Assembly (NCBI RefSeq): GCF_000307025.1 | Contig: NC_018584.1 | Coordinates: 930,001-994,000, forward strand | Origin: Listeria monocytogenes ATCC 19117 | GTDB lineage: Bacteria; Bacillota; Bacilli; Lactobacillales; Listeriaceae | DNA length: 64,000 nucleotides | Direction of reading: 5' to 3' | In this document: one piece after another, positions 9,787-17,718 of the stretch | Numbering within the stretch: position 1 is the stretch's first letter | How the letters are laid out: every line of letters begins with the position of its first letter | Translations under genes and position numbers: made by a program | Notes under the pieces: generated by a model | Database searches by the model: none | Seen by the model: only the letters and a program-made list of their open reading frames with translations | What the model was told of the DNA's origin: nothing

Positions 9787-9991
9787 AAGGTAATATTCGT
9801 GCTTTTTTTAGAAGAAGCGTTTATAATCTAACATATGAAACTTTATAGCTATATATAGGACTTAAGAGAGTATATCAGCTAGAACTGTAATATTCTTAAC
9901 AATAAAATGCGAAATAACTCTTTTCTTCAAGGCGTGATAATGGTACGATATAGTTGTTACTTACAGGTACGAGGCTTTGGGGGTGTGACAC

Positions 9992-10270
9992 GTGTTAGAG
10001 AAAGAAAAGCGGATGATAATATCCGTAGAACTGACACAGGAAATGATACAAGAACTCGACGTAGTTGTAGAAAAAGAAAAAATGGGGCGGAGTGAAGTTA
10101 TAATGGAAGCAACGCAACAGTTTTTACAAGAGAAAAGGGCTCGCGAATTAAGAGACGAGATGGAGCGCGGCTATGCAGAAATGGCGACAATTAATTTCGC
10201 TATCGCATGCGAGTGTACCCATGTCGAAGCAGAAGCAGAAGACAGGAATATTAGTATTTTAGGAGGTTAA
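9992..10270 (+). CDS. mazE: MazE-type antitoxin (EndoAI-like)
   Basis: The 92-aa protein starts at GTG 9992, with GGGGGTG upstream. The N-terminal ribbon-helix-helix (MIISVELTQEMIQELDVVV then GRSEVIMEATQQFL) binds DNA, and the acidic C-terminal tail (residues about 60-92) resembles the MazF-binding part of B. subtilis EndoAI. The toxin gene begins six bases downstream. The pair sits immediately before the SigB operon, as in other Firmicutes. The roughly 205 bases between alr and mazE hold no other gene that I can support. Confidence 0.88.
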   Translation: MLEKEKRMIISVELTQEMIQELDVVVEKEKMGRSEVIMEATQQFLQEKRARELRDEMERGYAEMATINFAIACECTHVEAEAEDRNISILGG

Positions 10271-10276
10271 TGGCTG

Positions 10277-10621
10277 ATGGTGAAGCGTGGTGACGTATAC
10301 TACGCGGACCTTTCCCCCGTGGTCGGAAGCGAGCAAGGGGGAATACGGCCTGTTCTCATCATTCAAAATGATATTGGTAATAGATTCAGTCCAACTGTGA
10401 TCGTGGCAGCAATAACTGCAAAAATTCAAAAAGCAAAATTGCCAACACACGTGGAAGCTACTCGTAAAGATGGCTTTGAGAGAGATTCTGTCATTCTTTT
10501 AGAACAAATTAGAACGATTGACAAACAGCGCCTGACAGACAAAATTACACATTTGGACGAAGATTTAATGGCCAAGGTAAACAAGGCACTTGAAGTCAGT
10601 CTAGGAGTAGTAGAATTTTAA
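10277..10621 (+). CDS. mazF: MazF/NdoA endoribonuclease toxin
   Basis: The 114-aa sequence-specific mRNA interferase shows [19 protein letters not shown] at the start, the catalytic Arg in [12 protein letters not shown], Thr in [16 protein letters not shown], and the [13 protein letters not shown] segment. All are conserved with B. subtilis NdoA, which cuts at UACAU (family knowledge). It is probably autoregulated with MazE. It lies upstream of rsbR with 250 bp between. Confidence 0.94.
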   Translation: MVKRGDVYYADLSPVVGSEQGGIRPVLIIQNDIGNRFSPTVIVAAITAKIQKAKLPTHVEATRKDGFERDSVILLEQIRTIDKQRLTDKITHLDEDLMAKVNKALEVSLGVVEF

Positions 10622-10668
10622 TCCATCCTAAAAAATAACATACAATGATGAATGCAGGACAAAAGGGT

Positions 10669-10697
10669 CTGACGTAAAATAATAAGTTTAATACATA
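10669..10697 (+). promoter_or_regulatory. Candidate SigA promoter for the rsb-sigB operon
   Basis: CTGACG and TACATA are spaced by 17 bases in the mazF-rsbR gap. The match to TTGACA/TATAAT is moderate. If used, the large hairpin at 10707-10810 would lie in the rsbR leader. Confidence 0.35.
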
Positions 10698-10706
10698 ATG
10701 AAATAA

Positions 10707-10810
10707 TTAACTGCTCTGAAGAAACAGTAAGGACATCAGAAACCTACAAACAACGCGTATCAACATACTCGCTAAATTTGTTTCTAATGTCTTTTTTAAA
10801 AGGCAGTTAA
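10707..10810 (+). terminator. Large hairpin with T-run between mazF and rsbR
   Basis: Outer arms TTAACTGC (10707-10714) and GCAGTTAA (10803-10810) enclose an inner 13-position stem: GGACATCAGAAAC (10731-10743) against GTTTCTAATGTCT (10780-10792), with one mismatch. Six or seven T follow at 10792-10797. It may terminate mazEF transcripts or act as an attenuator before rsbR. Confidence 0.5.
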
Positions 10811-10871
10811 GCAAACCGCACAATAAGAGAGAAAATTTTGTTAATAGTGGAGAAAGGTTGGAAAATAACTG

Positions 10872-11708
10872 ATGTATAAAGATTTTGCAAACTTCATCCG
10901 TACAAATAAAGCAGACTTACTGAATGACTGGATGAACGAAATGGAGAAACAATCAGATCAGCTAATCAATGACATTGCAAAAGAAGCAATGTACGAAGAA
11001 ACTAGCAAAGAATTTGTGGATTTAATTGTTTCGAATGTTACCGAAAACGGTTCTAAGTTCAACGAAAAACTAGATGATTTTGCAGAGAAAGTGGTCCACC
11101 TAGGTTGGCCGATTCATTTTGTTACCACTGGCCTACGTGTTTTTGGGCTTTTAGTATATACAGCAATGAGAGATAAAGATTTATTTTTAAAGAGAGAAGA
11201 AAAACCTGAAGATGATGCCTATTATCGCTTTGAAACATGGCTTTCCTCCATGTATAACAAAGTGGTCACAGCCTACGCGGATACGTGGGAAAAGACAGTT
11301 TCTATCCAAAAAAGTGCACTACAGGAATTATCGGCACCACTTTTGCCAATATTTGAAAAAATTTCTGTAATGCCGTTAATTGGGACGATTGACACGGAAA
11401 GAGCCAAGTTAATCATAGAAAATTTATTAATAGGTGTTGTAAAAAATCGGTCAGAAGTGGTTTTGATTGATATTACGGGAGTTCCTGTTGTTGATACAAT
11501 GGTTGCGCACCATATTATTCAAGCGTCCGAAGCGGTTAGACTTGTCGGCTGTCAGGCGATGCTTGTAGGTATTAGACCAGAAATCGCGCAAACAATCGTT
11601 AACTTAGGAATTGAATTAGATCAAATTATCACGACCAACACAATGAAAAAAGGCATGGAGCGTGCGCTAGCCTTGACGAACAGAGAGATAGTAGAAAAAG
11701 AGGGGTGA
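10872..11708 (+). CDS. rsbR: RsbR stressosome scaffold protein
   Basis: The 278-aa protein has an N-terminal non-heme globin-like sensor (about residues 1-140), a linker helix and a C-terminal STAS domain (about 155-270). The two threonines phosphorylated by RsbT in the family are present: Thr175 in TIDTERA and Thr209 in VVDTMV. With RsbS it builds the 1.8-MDa stressosome that holds RsbT until stress. First gene of the operon, overlapping rsbS territory by a few bases. It looks intact. Confidence 0.95.
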   Translation: MYKDFANFIRTNKADLLNDWMNEMEKQSDQLINDIAKEAMYEETSKEFVDLIVSNVTENGSKFNEKLDDFAEKVVHLGWPIHFVTTGLRVFGLLVYTAMRDKDLFLKREEKPEDDAYYRFETWLSSMYNKVVTAYADTWEKTVSIQKSALQELSAPLLPIFEKISVMPLIGTIDTERAKLIIENLLIGVVKNRSEVVLIDITGVPVVDTMVAHHIIQASEAVRLVGCQAMLVGIRPEIAQTIVNLGIELDQIITTNTMKKGMERALALTNREIVEKEG

Positions 11709-11713
11709 ATACT

Positions 11714-12070
11714 GTGGGGATACCAATCTTAAAGTTAGGTGAATGTTTATTAATTTCTATCCAGAGTGAATTAGATGATCATACTGCGGTAGAATTCCAG
11801 GAAGATTTGCTTGCAAAAATCCATGAAACGTCGGCCAGAGGAGTAGTCATTGATATAACTTCCATCGATTTTATTGATTCATTTATTGCAAAAATTCTTG
11901 GAGATGTAGTAAGTATGTCTAAACTAATGGGTGCAAAAGTGGTTGTAACTGGGATACAGCCAGCAGTTGCGATTACACTAATTGAACTCGGAATTACGTT
12001 TAGCGGAGTACTTTCGGCGATGGACCTTGAAAGTGGTCTGGAAAAACTTAAACAGGAATTGGGGGAATGA
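11714..12070 (+). CDS. rsbS: RsbS stressosome STAS protein
   Basis: I prefer GTG 11714 ([10 protein letters not shown], 118 aa) because GAGGGGTG lies about 8 bases upstream; GTG 11705 would sit on that site. It is a single STAS domain, and the phospho-acceptor Ser56 is visible in FIDSFIAK, at the position expected for Listeria RsbS. It sequesters RsbT together with RsbR. The stop overlaps the rsbT start (ATGA), indicating coupled translation. Confidence 0.94.
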
Positions 12071-12483
12071 ACATGACATTCCAATCCTGTGTAAAGATAA
12101 TTAATGAATGGGACATTGTAGCTGCTAGGCAACTAGGTAGAAAAATATCCAAAGAAATTGGCTTTGGAACCGTTGACCAAGCAAGAATTACAACTGCCAT
12201 CAGTGAATTAGCTAGAAATATTTTCCTTTATGCTGGACGAGGAGAAATCTGTATCGAAAAAGTAAATGAATCTGGTAAACAAGGGATGATTATTGTTGCC
12301 AAAGACAAAGGTCCAGGTATTGTAGACATAAGAAAAGTAATGCAAGATGGTTATACAACATCGGGCGGACTTGGAGCAGGGCTTCCAGGAGTCAAACGTT
12401 TAATGGACAGTTTTGATATTGAATCCAGTATTGAAGGCGATTCTAAAGGAACGGTAATTACAACAACGAAATGGGTTCGGTAA
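12067..12483 (+). CDS. rsbT: RsbT serine kinase / RsbU activator
   Basis: The 138-aa GHKL-type kinase has an N box ([13 protein letters not shown]), a G1 box (KDKGPGI) and a G2 box ([12 protein letters not shown]). It phosphorylates RsbR and RsbS and, when released, activates the phosphatase RsbU. ATG 12067 overlaps the rsbS stop; an in-frame ATG at 12073 (MTFQSC) is a possible alternative. The gene is intact. Confidence 0.94.
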   Translation: MNMTFQSCVKIINEWDIVAARQLGRKISKEIGFGTVDQARITTAISELARNIFLYAGRGEICIEKVNESGKQGMIIVAKDKGPGIVDIRKVMQDGYTTSGGLGAGLPGVKRLMDSFDIESSIEGDSKGTVITTTKWVR

Positions 12484-12499
12484 GGAGAGCTAGAAAAAA

Positions 12500-13504
12500 A
12501 TGGAAAAAGCTTTTGAGGGAAAATACCGTGATATTCTTATTCAGTATTTAGAACATCAAGATGAAGAAATTCTTTATACTTGCGAAAAATTATCCAGAGA
12601 AGCTATGGAAGAGCGAGTATCACCAGAAGAAATTGTCCATTTACATCGCTCGGTTCTTGAACTATACGGAAAAGAGTTGCCGGATTTTGTACGATTATCA
12701 TTTGATGTACTACTAGAAATAATGGTAGGCTACGGCTTAGCTTATATGGAGCATCTTAGTCTAAGAACCGAGCAAAAAGAATTACGTAGTGAAATCGCTC
12801 AAGCAGAAGATATGCAAAAAACGTTAATGAAAACAGAGGTACCGGAACACGATGAACTTGATTTTGGAGTTATTAGCGTCGCAGCTAGACAAATGAGCGG
12901 TGACTACTATAGCTTTACAGAAGAAGGTGACAAACAAATTGGTATCGCGCTTGCTGATGTTATTGGTAAAGGAATTCCAGCCGCATTTAGTATTTCCATG
13001 ATAAAATACGCACTAGCTGGAATGACTGGGGACGACAGAAAACCATCTATCGTACTCGAATCATTAAACCAAGTAGCAGAAGAAAATATTAACGACAATA
13101 TGTTTATCACGATGTTTTACGGGCTTTATCACGAAGATACACATTTGTTTGAATATGGTTCAGCCGGTCATGAGCTGGGCCTCTACTATCAACATAAAGA
13201 AAACAGCTTTTCTGATTTATACGCCAAAGGTTTACCACTGGGTGTAGATAAAAATGCTGTCTACCGTCAATTTGATAAGAAAATTGAAGTGGGGGACGCT
13301 ATATTTATTATGTCAGATGGTGTAACAGAAACAAGAACAGCCAATGGTTTTCTTGAACGTGAAGAGTTAACAGAAATTATAGCAGCGCATATTTCATTAT
13401 CTGCTGAAAAAATGGTTCATGCGATTTATGATCAATTAGTTAAAATGCAAAACTTTGAGTTGCATGATGACTTTACGCTTATTTGTATTAAGCGAACTAA
13501 ATAA
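12500..13504 (+). CDS. rsbU: RsbU PP2C-type phosphatase for RsbV
   Basis: The 334-aa protein has an N-terminal helical RsbT-binding domain (about residues 1-85), a coiled-coil linker (TEQKELRSEIAQAEDMQ) and a C-terminal PP2C/SpoIIE domain. Metal-binding motifs are ADVIGKGIPAAF near 150, MSDGVTETR near 272 and HDDFTLICI at the end. It dephosphorylates RsbV-P. Its substrate in this strain is truncated, so its output is probably lost although RsbU itself looks intact. Confidence 0.94.
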   Translation: MEKAFEGKYRDILIQYLEHQDEEILYTCEKLSREAMEERVSPEEIVHLHRSVLELYGKELPDFVRLSFDVLLEIMVGYGLAYMEHLSLRTEQKELRSEIAQAEDMQKTLMKTEVPEHDELDFGVISVAARQMSGDYYSFTEEGDKQIGIALADVIGKGIPAAFSISMIKYALAGMTGDDRKPSIVLESLNQVAEENINDNMFITMFYGLYHEDTHLFEYGSAGHELGLYYQHKENSFSDLYAKGLPLGVDKNAVYRQFDKKIEVGDAIFIMSDGVTETRTANGFLEREELTEIIAAHISLSAEKMVHAIYDQLVKMQNFELHDDFTLICIKRTK

Positions 13505-13591
13505 GAAGAAGTGAAGACGTACCTCATTCTTTAGAGAGCATTTACTGGTGAGTAAACGTATTTAAAGAGTGGAGCGTTTTTATTTTTGAAT

Positions 13592-13616
13592 GTTTTAATT
13601 TTATTAGTTAGGGTAA
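13592..13616 (+). promoter_or_regulatory. Internal SigB promoter upstream of rsbV
   Basis: GTTTTA and GGGTAA are separated by 13 bases, 37 bases before the rsbV start. This is the well-known autoregulatory promoter position in Listeria and Bacillus sigB operons, reading rsbV-rsbW-sigB-rsbX. A small inverted repeat, TTTACT/AGTAAA, lies at 13541-13556. Confidence 0.85.
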
Positions 13617-13653
13617 AATCGACAGTATACTTAAAATTAGATGGGGTGAAGTG

Positions 13654-13998
13654 ATGAATATTAGTATAGAAATAAAAGAACGTGATACTGACCACATAGA
13701 CATATTTGTTGCTGGGGAGATCGATGCTTATACAGCGCCAAAGGTAAAAGAAGCACTTGAAGTATATCAAGTAAAAGAGGGTATAGTACTTCGAATCGAT
13801 TTAACAGAAGTAAGTTATATGGATAGTACCTGATTAGGCGTATTTGTAGGAGCGTTTAAAAGCTTACGTCAACGCCAAAGTGAACTTGTCTTGTTTGGTT
13901 TAAGCGACCGACTTTTCCGATTGTTTGAAATCACAGGATTGTCAGATATCATTGAAATCAAAAATGTAGAGGGTGAAATGAATGGCAACAATGCATGA
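13654..13998 (+). pseudogene. rsbV: RsbV anti-anti-sigma factor, interrupted by a nonsense codon
   Basis: ATG 13654 follows GGGGTGAAG. The frame encodes a normal STAS-type RsbV to residue 59 (SYMDST, including phospho-acceptor Ser58), then TGA at 13831-13833. Family members have Gly here (MDSTGLG), so the change is consistent with one G-to-T substitution, GGA to TGA. Beyond the stop, the same frame continues for 54 codons (LGVFVGAFKS to [10 protein letters not shown]) to a TGA at 13996-13998, restoring the usual 114-aa length. The truncated product lacks the last two strands and helices of the STAS fold and is very unlikely to bind RsbW. A sequencing error is possible but not indicated by neighbouring sequence. 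Confidence 0.92.
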
Positions 13999-14455
13999 CA
14001 AAATTACATTACAACTTCCTGCCAAGCCTGAATATGTTAGTTTAGGTAGACTTTCATTATCAGGAATTGCAAGTCGCGCAGGATTTTCTTATGAAGCAAT
14101 TGAAGATTTGAAAATAGCCGTAAGTGAAGCCATCACTAATTCTGTAAAGCACGCATTTAAAGGAGAAGATGATGGTGAGATTACAGTAGAATATCTTATT
14201 TATGAAGACAAATTAGAAGTTCGTGTTTCTGATAATGGAACAAGCTTCGACTTAGAAACCCGTAAACAAGAAATTGGCCCATATGAGGTAGGGGAAGATG
14301 CGGAGATGATGCGTATCGGAGGTCTAGGTTTATTTTTAATTGAAACATTAATGGATGACGTGAAACTTTATTATGATGAAGGGGTTTCTGTCGTAATGAC
14401 CAAATATATTAATGAAAAGCAGGTGGAGGAGAATGCCAAAAGTATCTCAACCTGA
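13982..14455 (+). CDS. rsbW: RsbW anti-sigma factor / serine kinase
   Basis: The 157-aa GHKL kinase binds SigB and phosphorylates RsbV. Its N box is [13 protein letters not shown] near residue 48, G1 box SDNGTSFD near 84 and G2 box [13 protein letters not shown] near 117. The start lies inside the rsbV reading frame (17 bases overlap), with GAGGGTGA just upstream, so its translation is normally coupled to rsbV. The rsbV stop 150 bases upstream could weaken that coupling. It overlaps sigB by 23 bases. Confidence 0.95.
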   Translation: MATMHDKITLQLPAKPEYVSLGRLSLSGIASRAGFSYEAIEDLKIAVSEAITNSVKHAFKGEDDGEITVEYLIYEDKLEVRVSDNGTSFDLETRKQEIGPYEVGEDAEMMRIGGLGLFLIETLMDDVKLYYDEGVSVVMTKYINEKQVEENAKSIST

Positions 14456-15212
14456 TAAAGAGGCGAAAGAAAAAGTCTATATATGGATTGCCGCTTACCA
14501 AGAAAATGGCGATCAAGACGCCCAATATAATTTAGTTGTTCATTACAAAAACCTAGTAGAGTCTATTGCTCGCAAATATTCCCAAGGTAAATCTTTTCAT
14601 GAAGATTTAGTTCAAGTTGGAAATATTGGCTTACTTGGAGCTATTAGAAGATATGATGCGACGTTTGGGAAAAGCTTTGAAGCATTTGCTGTACCAACCA
14701 TTGTTGGCGAAATTAAACGATTTTTACGTGATAAAACATGGAGTGTGCATGTGCCGCGCCGAATCAAAGAATTAGGTCCGAAAATTAAAAATGCCGTAGA
14801 AGAGCTGACGAGAGAATTACAAAGCTCGCCGCAAATTAGCGACATTGCTGATTTCATCGGTGTCACGGAAGAAGAAGTTTTAGAAGCAATGGAGATGGGA
14901 AAAAGCTACCAAGCGCTTTCTGTAGATCATTCGATTGAAGCTGATTCGGATGGAAGTACAATTACCTTATTAGATGTTGTTGGTGGTACGGATGATGGAT
15001 TTGAACGTGTGAATCAACGTATGCTCTTAGAGAAAGTTCTCCCTGTTTTAGATGAGCGAGAACAGAAGATTTTGCAATTTACATTTATTGAAAATCGCAG
15101 TCAAAAAGAAACGGGTGAACTACTCGATATATCACAAATGCATGTGTCTAGAATCCAACGTCAAGCTATTAAAAAACTTCGAGAGGCGTTGCAGAATGAG
15201 GAAGTGGAGTAA
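14433..15212 (+). CDS. sigB: General stress sigma factor SigB
   Basis: ATG 14433 ([10 protein letters not shown], 259 aa) follows GGTGGAGGA; an upstream in-frame start inside rsbW lacks support. Region 2 is seen as [18 protein letters not shown] with [19 protein letters not shown], region 3 as [12 protein letters not shown], and the region 4 helix-turn-helix as [21 protein letters not shown]. It directs the general stress regulon (acid, osmotic, bile, virulence genes in L. monocytogenes). The gene is intact, but its release from RsbW depends on the broken RsbV. Confidence 0.97.
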   Translation: MPKVSQPDKEAKEKVYIWIAAYQENGDQDAQYNLVVHYKNLVESIARKYSQGKSFHEDLVQVGNIGLLGAIRRYDATFGKSFEAFAVPTIVGEIKRFLRDKTWSVHVPRRIKELGPKIKNAVEELTRELQSSPQISDIADFIGVTEEEVLEAMEMGKSYQALSVDHSIEADSDGSTITLLDVVGGTDDGFERVNQRMLLEKVLPVLDEREQKILQFTFIENRSQKETGELLDISQMHVSRIQRQAIKKLREALQNEEVE

Positions 15213-15812
15213 ATGAACAAGGCAGTTGAATCAAATAATTTATTTGTATTTCAACGTTCTAAAGCATTACAACAATACTGCGGGGATGTTTATTATACCC
15301 ATGAAGACGAAAATGGTTTTCTGTATGTTCTTTCTGATGGACTTGGAAGCGGGCTCGAAGCTAATAGAGCTGCCAAAGCGACCGTTGATGCCATAAAAGA
15401 GGATATCCATGCAGATATTACCGATATGCTCGAAAAAGCGAACCAGGCTGTTTCAGGACTTCGAGGTGCTGCGATAGCTATTATTAAAGGTGACTACTTA
15501 ACGAAGACCCTTTATTATACTGGTATGGGTAATATTCGTTTTTATATGATTGGGATGGAAGATAAGCTTATTTTTCCGCTTTCTGGCTCTGGATTTTTGT
15601 CCGGTCGAAAACAGAAATATCGGTTGCAATCGTTTAAATATAAACCAGGCAGTAAGTTTTTAATGCATTCAGATGGACTTGTTCTTTCTCGCGTTAGAAA
15701 AAGCCTAGAATCGCCACTTTGTGTAGTGAAAATCGGGCATTTAATCGAGCGTAATATATTAGATATTCCAACAGATGATGTTACTTTTATGGTTGGGAAA
15801 TTTCCGGAATAA
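15213..15812 (+). CDS. rsbX: RsbX phosphatase, feedback regulator of the stressosome
   Basis: The 199-aa small PP2C-family protein starts immediately after the sigB stop. Motifs are LSDGLGSGLEANRAA near residue 38, TGMGNIRFY near 108 and MHSDGLVLSR near 148. It dephosphorylates RsbS and RsbR to reset signalling. Last gene of the operon, closed by a strong terminator. Confidence 0.94.
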   Translation: MNKAVESNNLFVFQRSKALQQYCGDVYYTHEDENGFLYVLSDGLGSGLEANRAAKATVDAIKEDIHADITDMLEKANQAVSGLRGAAIAIIKGDYLTKTLYYTGMGNIRFYMIGMEDKLIFPLSGSGFLSGRKQKYRLQSFKYKPGSKFLMHSDGLVLSRVRKSLESPLCVVKIGHLIERNILDIPTDDVTFMVGKFPE

Positions 15813-15813
15813 C

Positions 15814-15856
15814 AAAAACACCTTTTAAATGATTCCTAGTTTAAAAGGTGTTTTTT
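15814..15856 (+). terminator. Terminator of the sigB operon
   Basis: AAAAACACCTTTTAAA and TTTAAAAGGTGTTTTTT form a perfect stem of about 15 bp with a 10-nt loop and a T-run. Confidence 0.92.
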
Positions 15857-15927
15857 CTTAATGGACATGAGAACTTAGTCTATTTATGGTATATTAGAAT
15901 AGAGCGCTAGTTTTTTATACTTCATCA

Positions 15928-15943
15928 TGTGATAAATATCACT
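15928..15943. promoter_or_regulatory. Crp/Fnr-type operator candidate upstream of sulP
   Basis: TGTGATAAATATCACT contains the perfect inverted repeat GTGATA-AA-TATCAC and matches the Crp/Fnr pattern TGTGA-N6-TCACA except for the last base. Listeria encodes many Crp/Fnr paralogues; which would bind is unknown. Confidence 0.5.
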
Positions 15944-15950
15944 TAATAAG

Positions 15951-15978
15951 CGTGAAGCAATCTTGCTTTGCGTTTTTT
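15951..15978 (+). terminator. Hairpin with T6 in the sulP leader
   Basis: CGTGAAGCAA (15951-15960) pairs with TTGCTTTGCG (15963-15972; two G-U pairs) and is followed by six T. It lies between the Crp-like box and the sulP ribosome site, so it could attenuate sulP. Confidence 0.5.
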
Positions 15979-16016
15979 CGCGCGGATTAAAATATAAATA
16001 AGAGAGAAGGAGCAAA

Positions 16017-17648
16017 TTGAAGAAAGTTTGGTTGAATAGTGTAAAAGATTATACGTGGGCGAGATTTAGGAAAGACTTGCTTGCGGGAATTATCGTGGGC
16101 ATTATAGCTTTACCACTAGCGATGTCCTTCGCGATTGCATCAGGTGTAAGTCCAGAATATGGGATTTATTCGAGTTTTGTAGCGGGAATAATCGTTTCTA
16201 TTTTCGGGGGCTCGAAGTTTCAAATTGCTGGTCCAACTGGTGCTTTTATTCCAGTTTTACTAGGAATCGTATTAACTTATGGGTACCAAGATTTACTCGT
16301 TGCTGGAATGATGGCAGGGGTCTTACTTTGCTTAATGGGGATTTTTAAAATTGGGACTTTAATTAAATTTATCCCGCGTCCTGTAACTATCGGATTTACA
16401 GCCGGGATTGCTGTCACGATTTTTATGGGGCAAGTGGGGAACTTCCTCGGTTTAACAGGTATGGAAAAACATGAATCATTTGTCGCGAATATGAATGAGA
16501 TCTGGTTACATTTAGATTCATGGAATTTCTATAGTGTGTTCATTTCCTGTATTTGTATGCTTGTCTTATTTATTTTTCCTAAAATTTTACCGAGAATTCC
16601 AGCACCACTTATTGGACTTGTGATTACGACGGCGATTGCGATGCTATTTTTCCCGGATGCGCTTCCGACGATTGGGTCAGCGTATGGAGATATTCCGAGT
16701 ACTTTTCCTCCGTTTGAATTTCCCGATATGACTTTTGCGAATATGAGTAAATTGATTGGGCCAGCTTTTGTTATTGCGATGCTCGGCGGGATTGAATCAC
16801 TTCTTTCAGCGGTTGTGGCAGATGGAATGACGAATACAAAACACAATAGTAATCGCGAGCTCATTGGGCAAGGTATCGCAAATATTGTAACGCCAATGTT
16901 CGGCGGAATTCCCGCAACGGGAGCTATCGCAAGAACGGCAACCAACATTAATAATGGCGCAACTAGCCGTGTCTCTGGCGTTATCCACGGGATTTTCGTT
17001 TTACTCACTTTACTTGTACTTGCACCAGTAGCTGTCAATATTCCAATTGCTGCAATGGCACCGATTTTAATGCTAGTTGCTTGGAATATGAGTGAACGAA
17101 AAACCTTCCAGCACATTATTAAGTTGAAATCGGGCGATACTTTAGTGCTAATTATTACCTTTTTATTAACAGTATTTGCAAGCTTAACTGTGGCCGTCGA
17201 AGTTGGTTTACTGCTGGCAGTGGTGCTTTTCGCTAAACAAATGGGAAGTTCGATGCAAATTGAAGAAATCGAACCAGAAGGCGCCGAAATTGCTCCTCAT
17301 TTACACGAGAAAATTAGTATTTTTACTATTCGTGGGCCGCTTTTCTTTGGTGCAGCACAGATTTTCCAACAAAATATTATCAAAGCAATCCATGTTAAAC
17401 CAAAATATCTTATCTTGCGAATGGGGAAAGTGCCGATTATTGATGCTACGGCAGAAGGCTATTTCCACCAAATTGAAAAAGAATTTTCGAAGCAAGGCGG
17501 GCAAATTTTGATTACTGGACTAACAGATAAAGCGAAAGAAAGTTTGAAGGGTAGCGGGCTTTACGACCGAATCGGCGAAGAACACTTCTTTTCCCATACC
17601 GAAGATGCGATTCATTATGCGGAAAATGCTTTAAATAAGGGAGACTGA
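16017..17648 (+). CDS. SulP-family anion transporter with STAS domain
   Basis: The 543-aa protein starts at TTG 16017, with AGAAGGAG seven bases upstream. About ten to twelve membrane helices cover residues 15-420, with the SLC26 signature near the N-terminus (PLAMSFAIASGVSPEYGIYSS). A cytoplasmic STAS domain covers about 430-530. Family members carry sulfate, bicarbonate or other anions; the substrate is not decidable here. I recall the SigB-operon-adjacent gene lmo0897 as its counterpart. The leader holds a Crp-like box and a hairpin. Confidence 0.88.
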   Translation: MKKVWLNSVKDYTWARFRKDLLAGIIVGIIALPLAMSFAIASGVSPEYGIYSSFVAGIIVSIFGGSKFQIAGPTGAFIPVLLGIVLTYGYQDLLVAGMMAGVLLCLMGIFKIGTLIKFIPRPVTIGFTAGIAVTIFMGQVGNFLGLTGMEKHESFVANMNEIWLHLDSWNFYSVFISCICMLVLFIFPKILPRIPAPLIGLVITTAIAMLFFPDALPTIGSAYGDIPSTFPPFEFPDMTFANMSKLIGPAFVIAMLGGIESLLSAVVADGMTNTKHNSNRELIGQGIANIVTPMFGGIPATGAIARTATNINNGATSRVSGVIHGIFVLLTLLVLAPVAVNIPIAAMAPILMLVAWNMSERKTFQHIIKLKSGDTLVLIITFLLTVFASLTVAVEVGLLLAVVLFAKQMGSSMQIEEIEPEGAEIAPHLHEKISIFTIRGPLFFGAAQIFQQNIIKAIHVKPKYLILRMGKVPIIDATAEGYFHQIEKEFSKQGGQILITGLTDKAKESLKGSGLYDRIGEEHFFSHTEDAIHYAENALNKGD

Positions 17649-17718
17649 TAGCTTTTGTCAGTTGAAACGTAATTATGTTACACTTAGTAGATAATGAAAT
17701 AATTGGAGGCTATCAAGT

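Noticed and set aside
12907-13110. Minus-strand and other-frame ORFs across the rsb genes
   Set aside because: They are shadows of rsbU and its neighbours, without ribosome sites or recognisable domains.
13834-13998. Separate gene for the C-terminal half of RsbV
   Set aside because: No start codon with a ribosome site lies after the stop before the MNGNNA end, so the remnant is probably not translated on its own.
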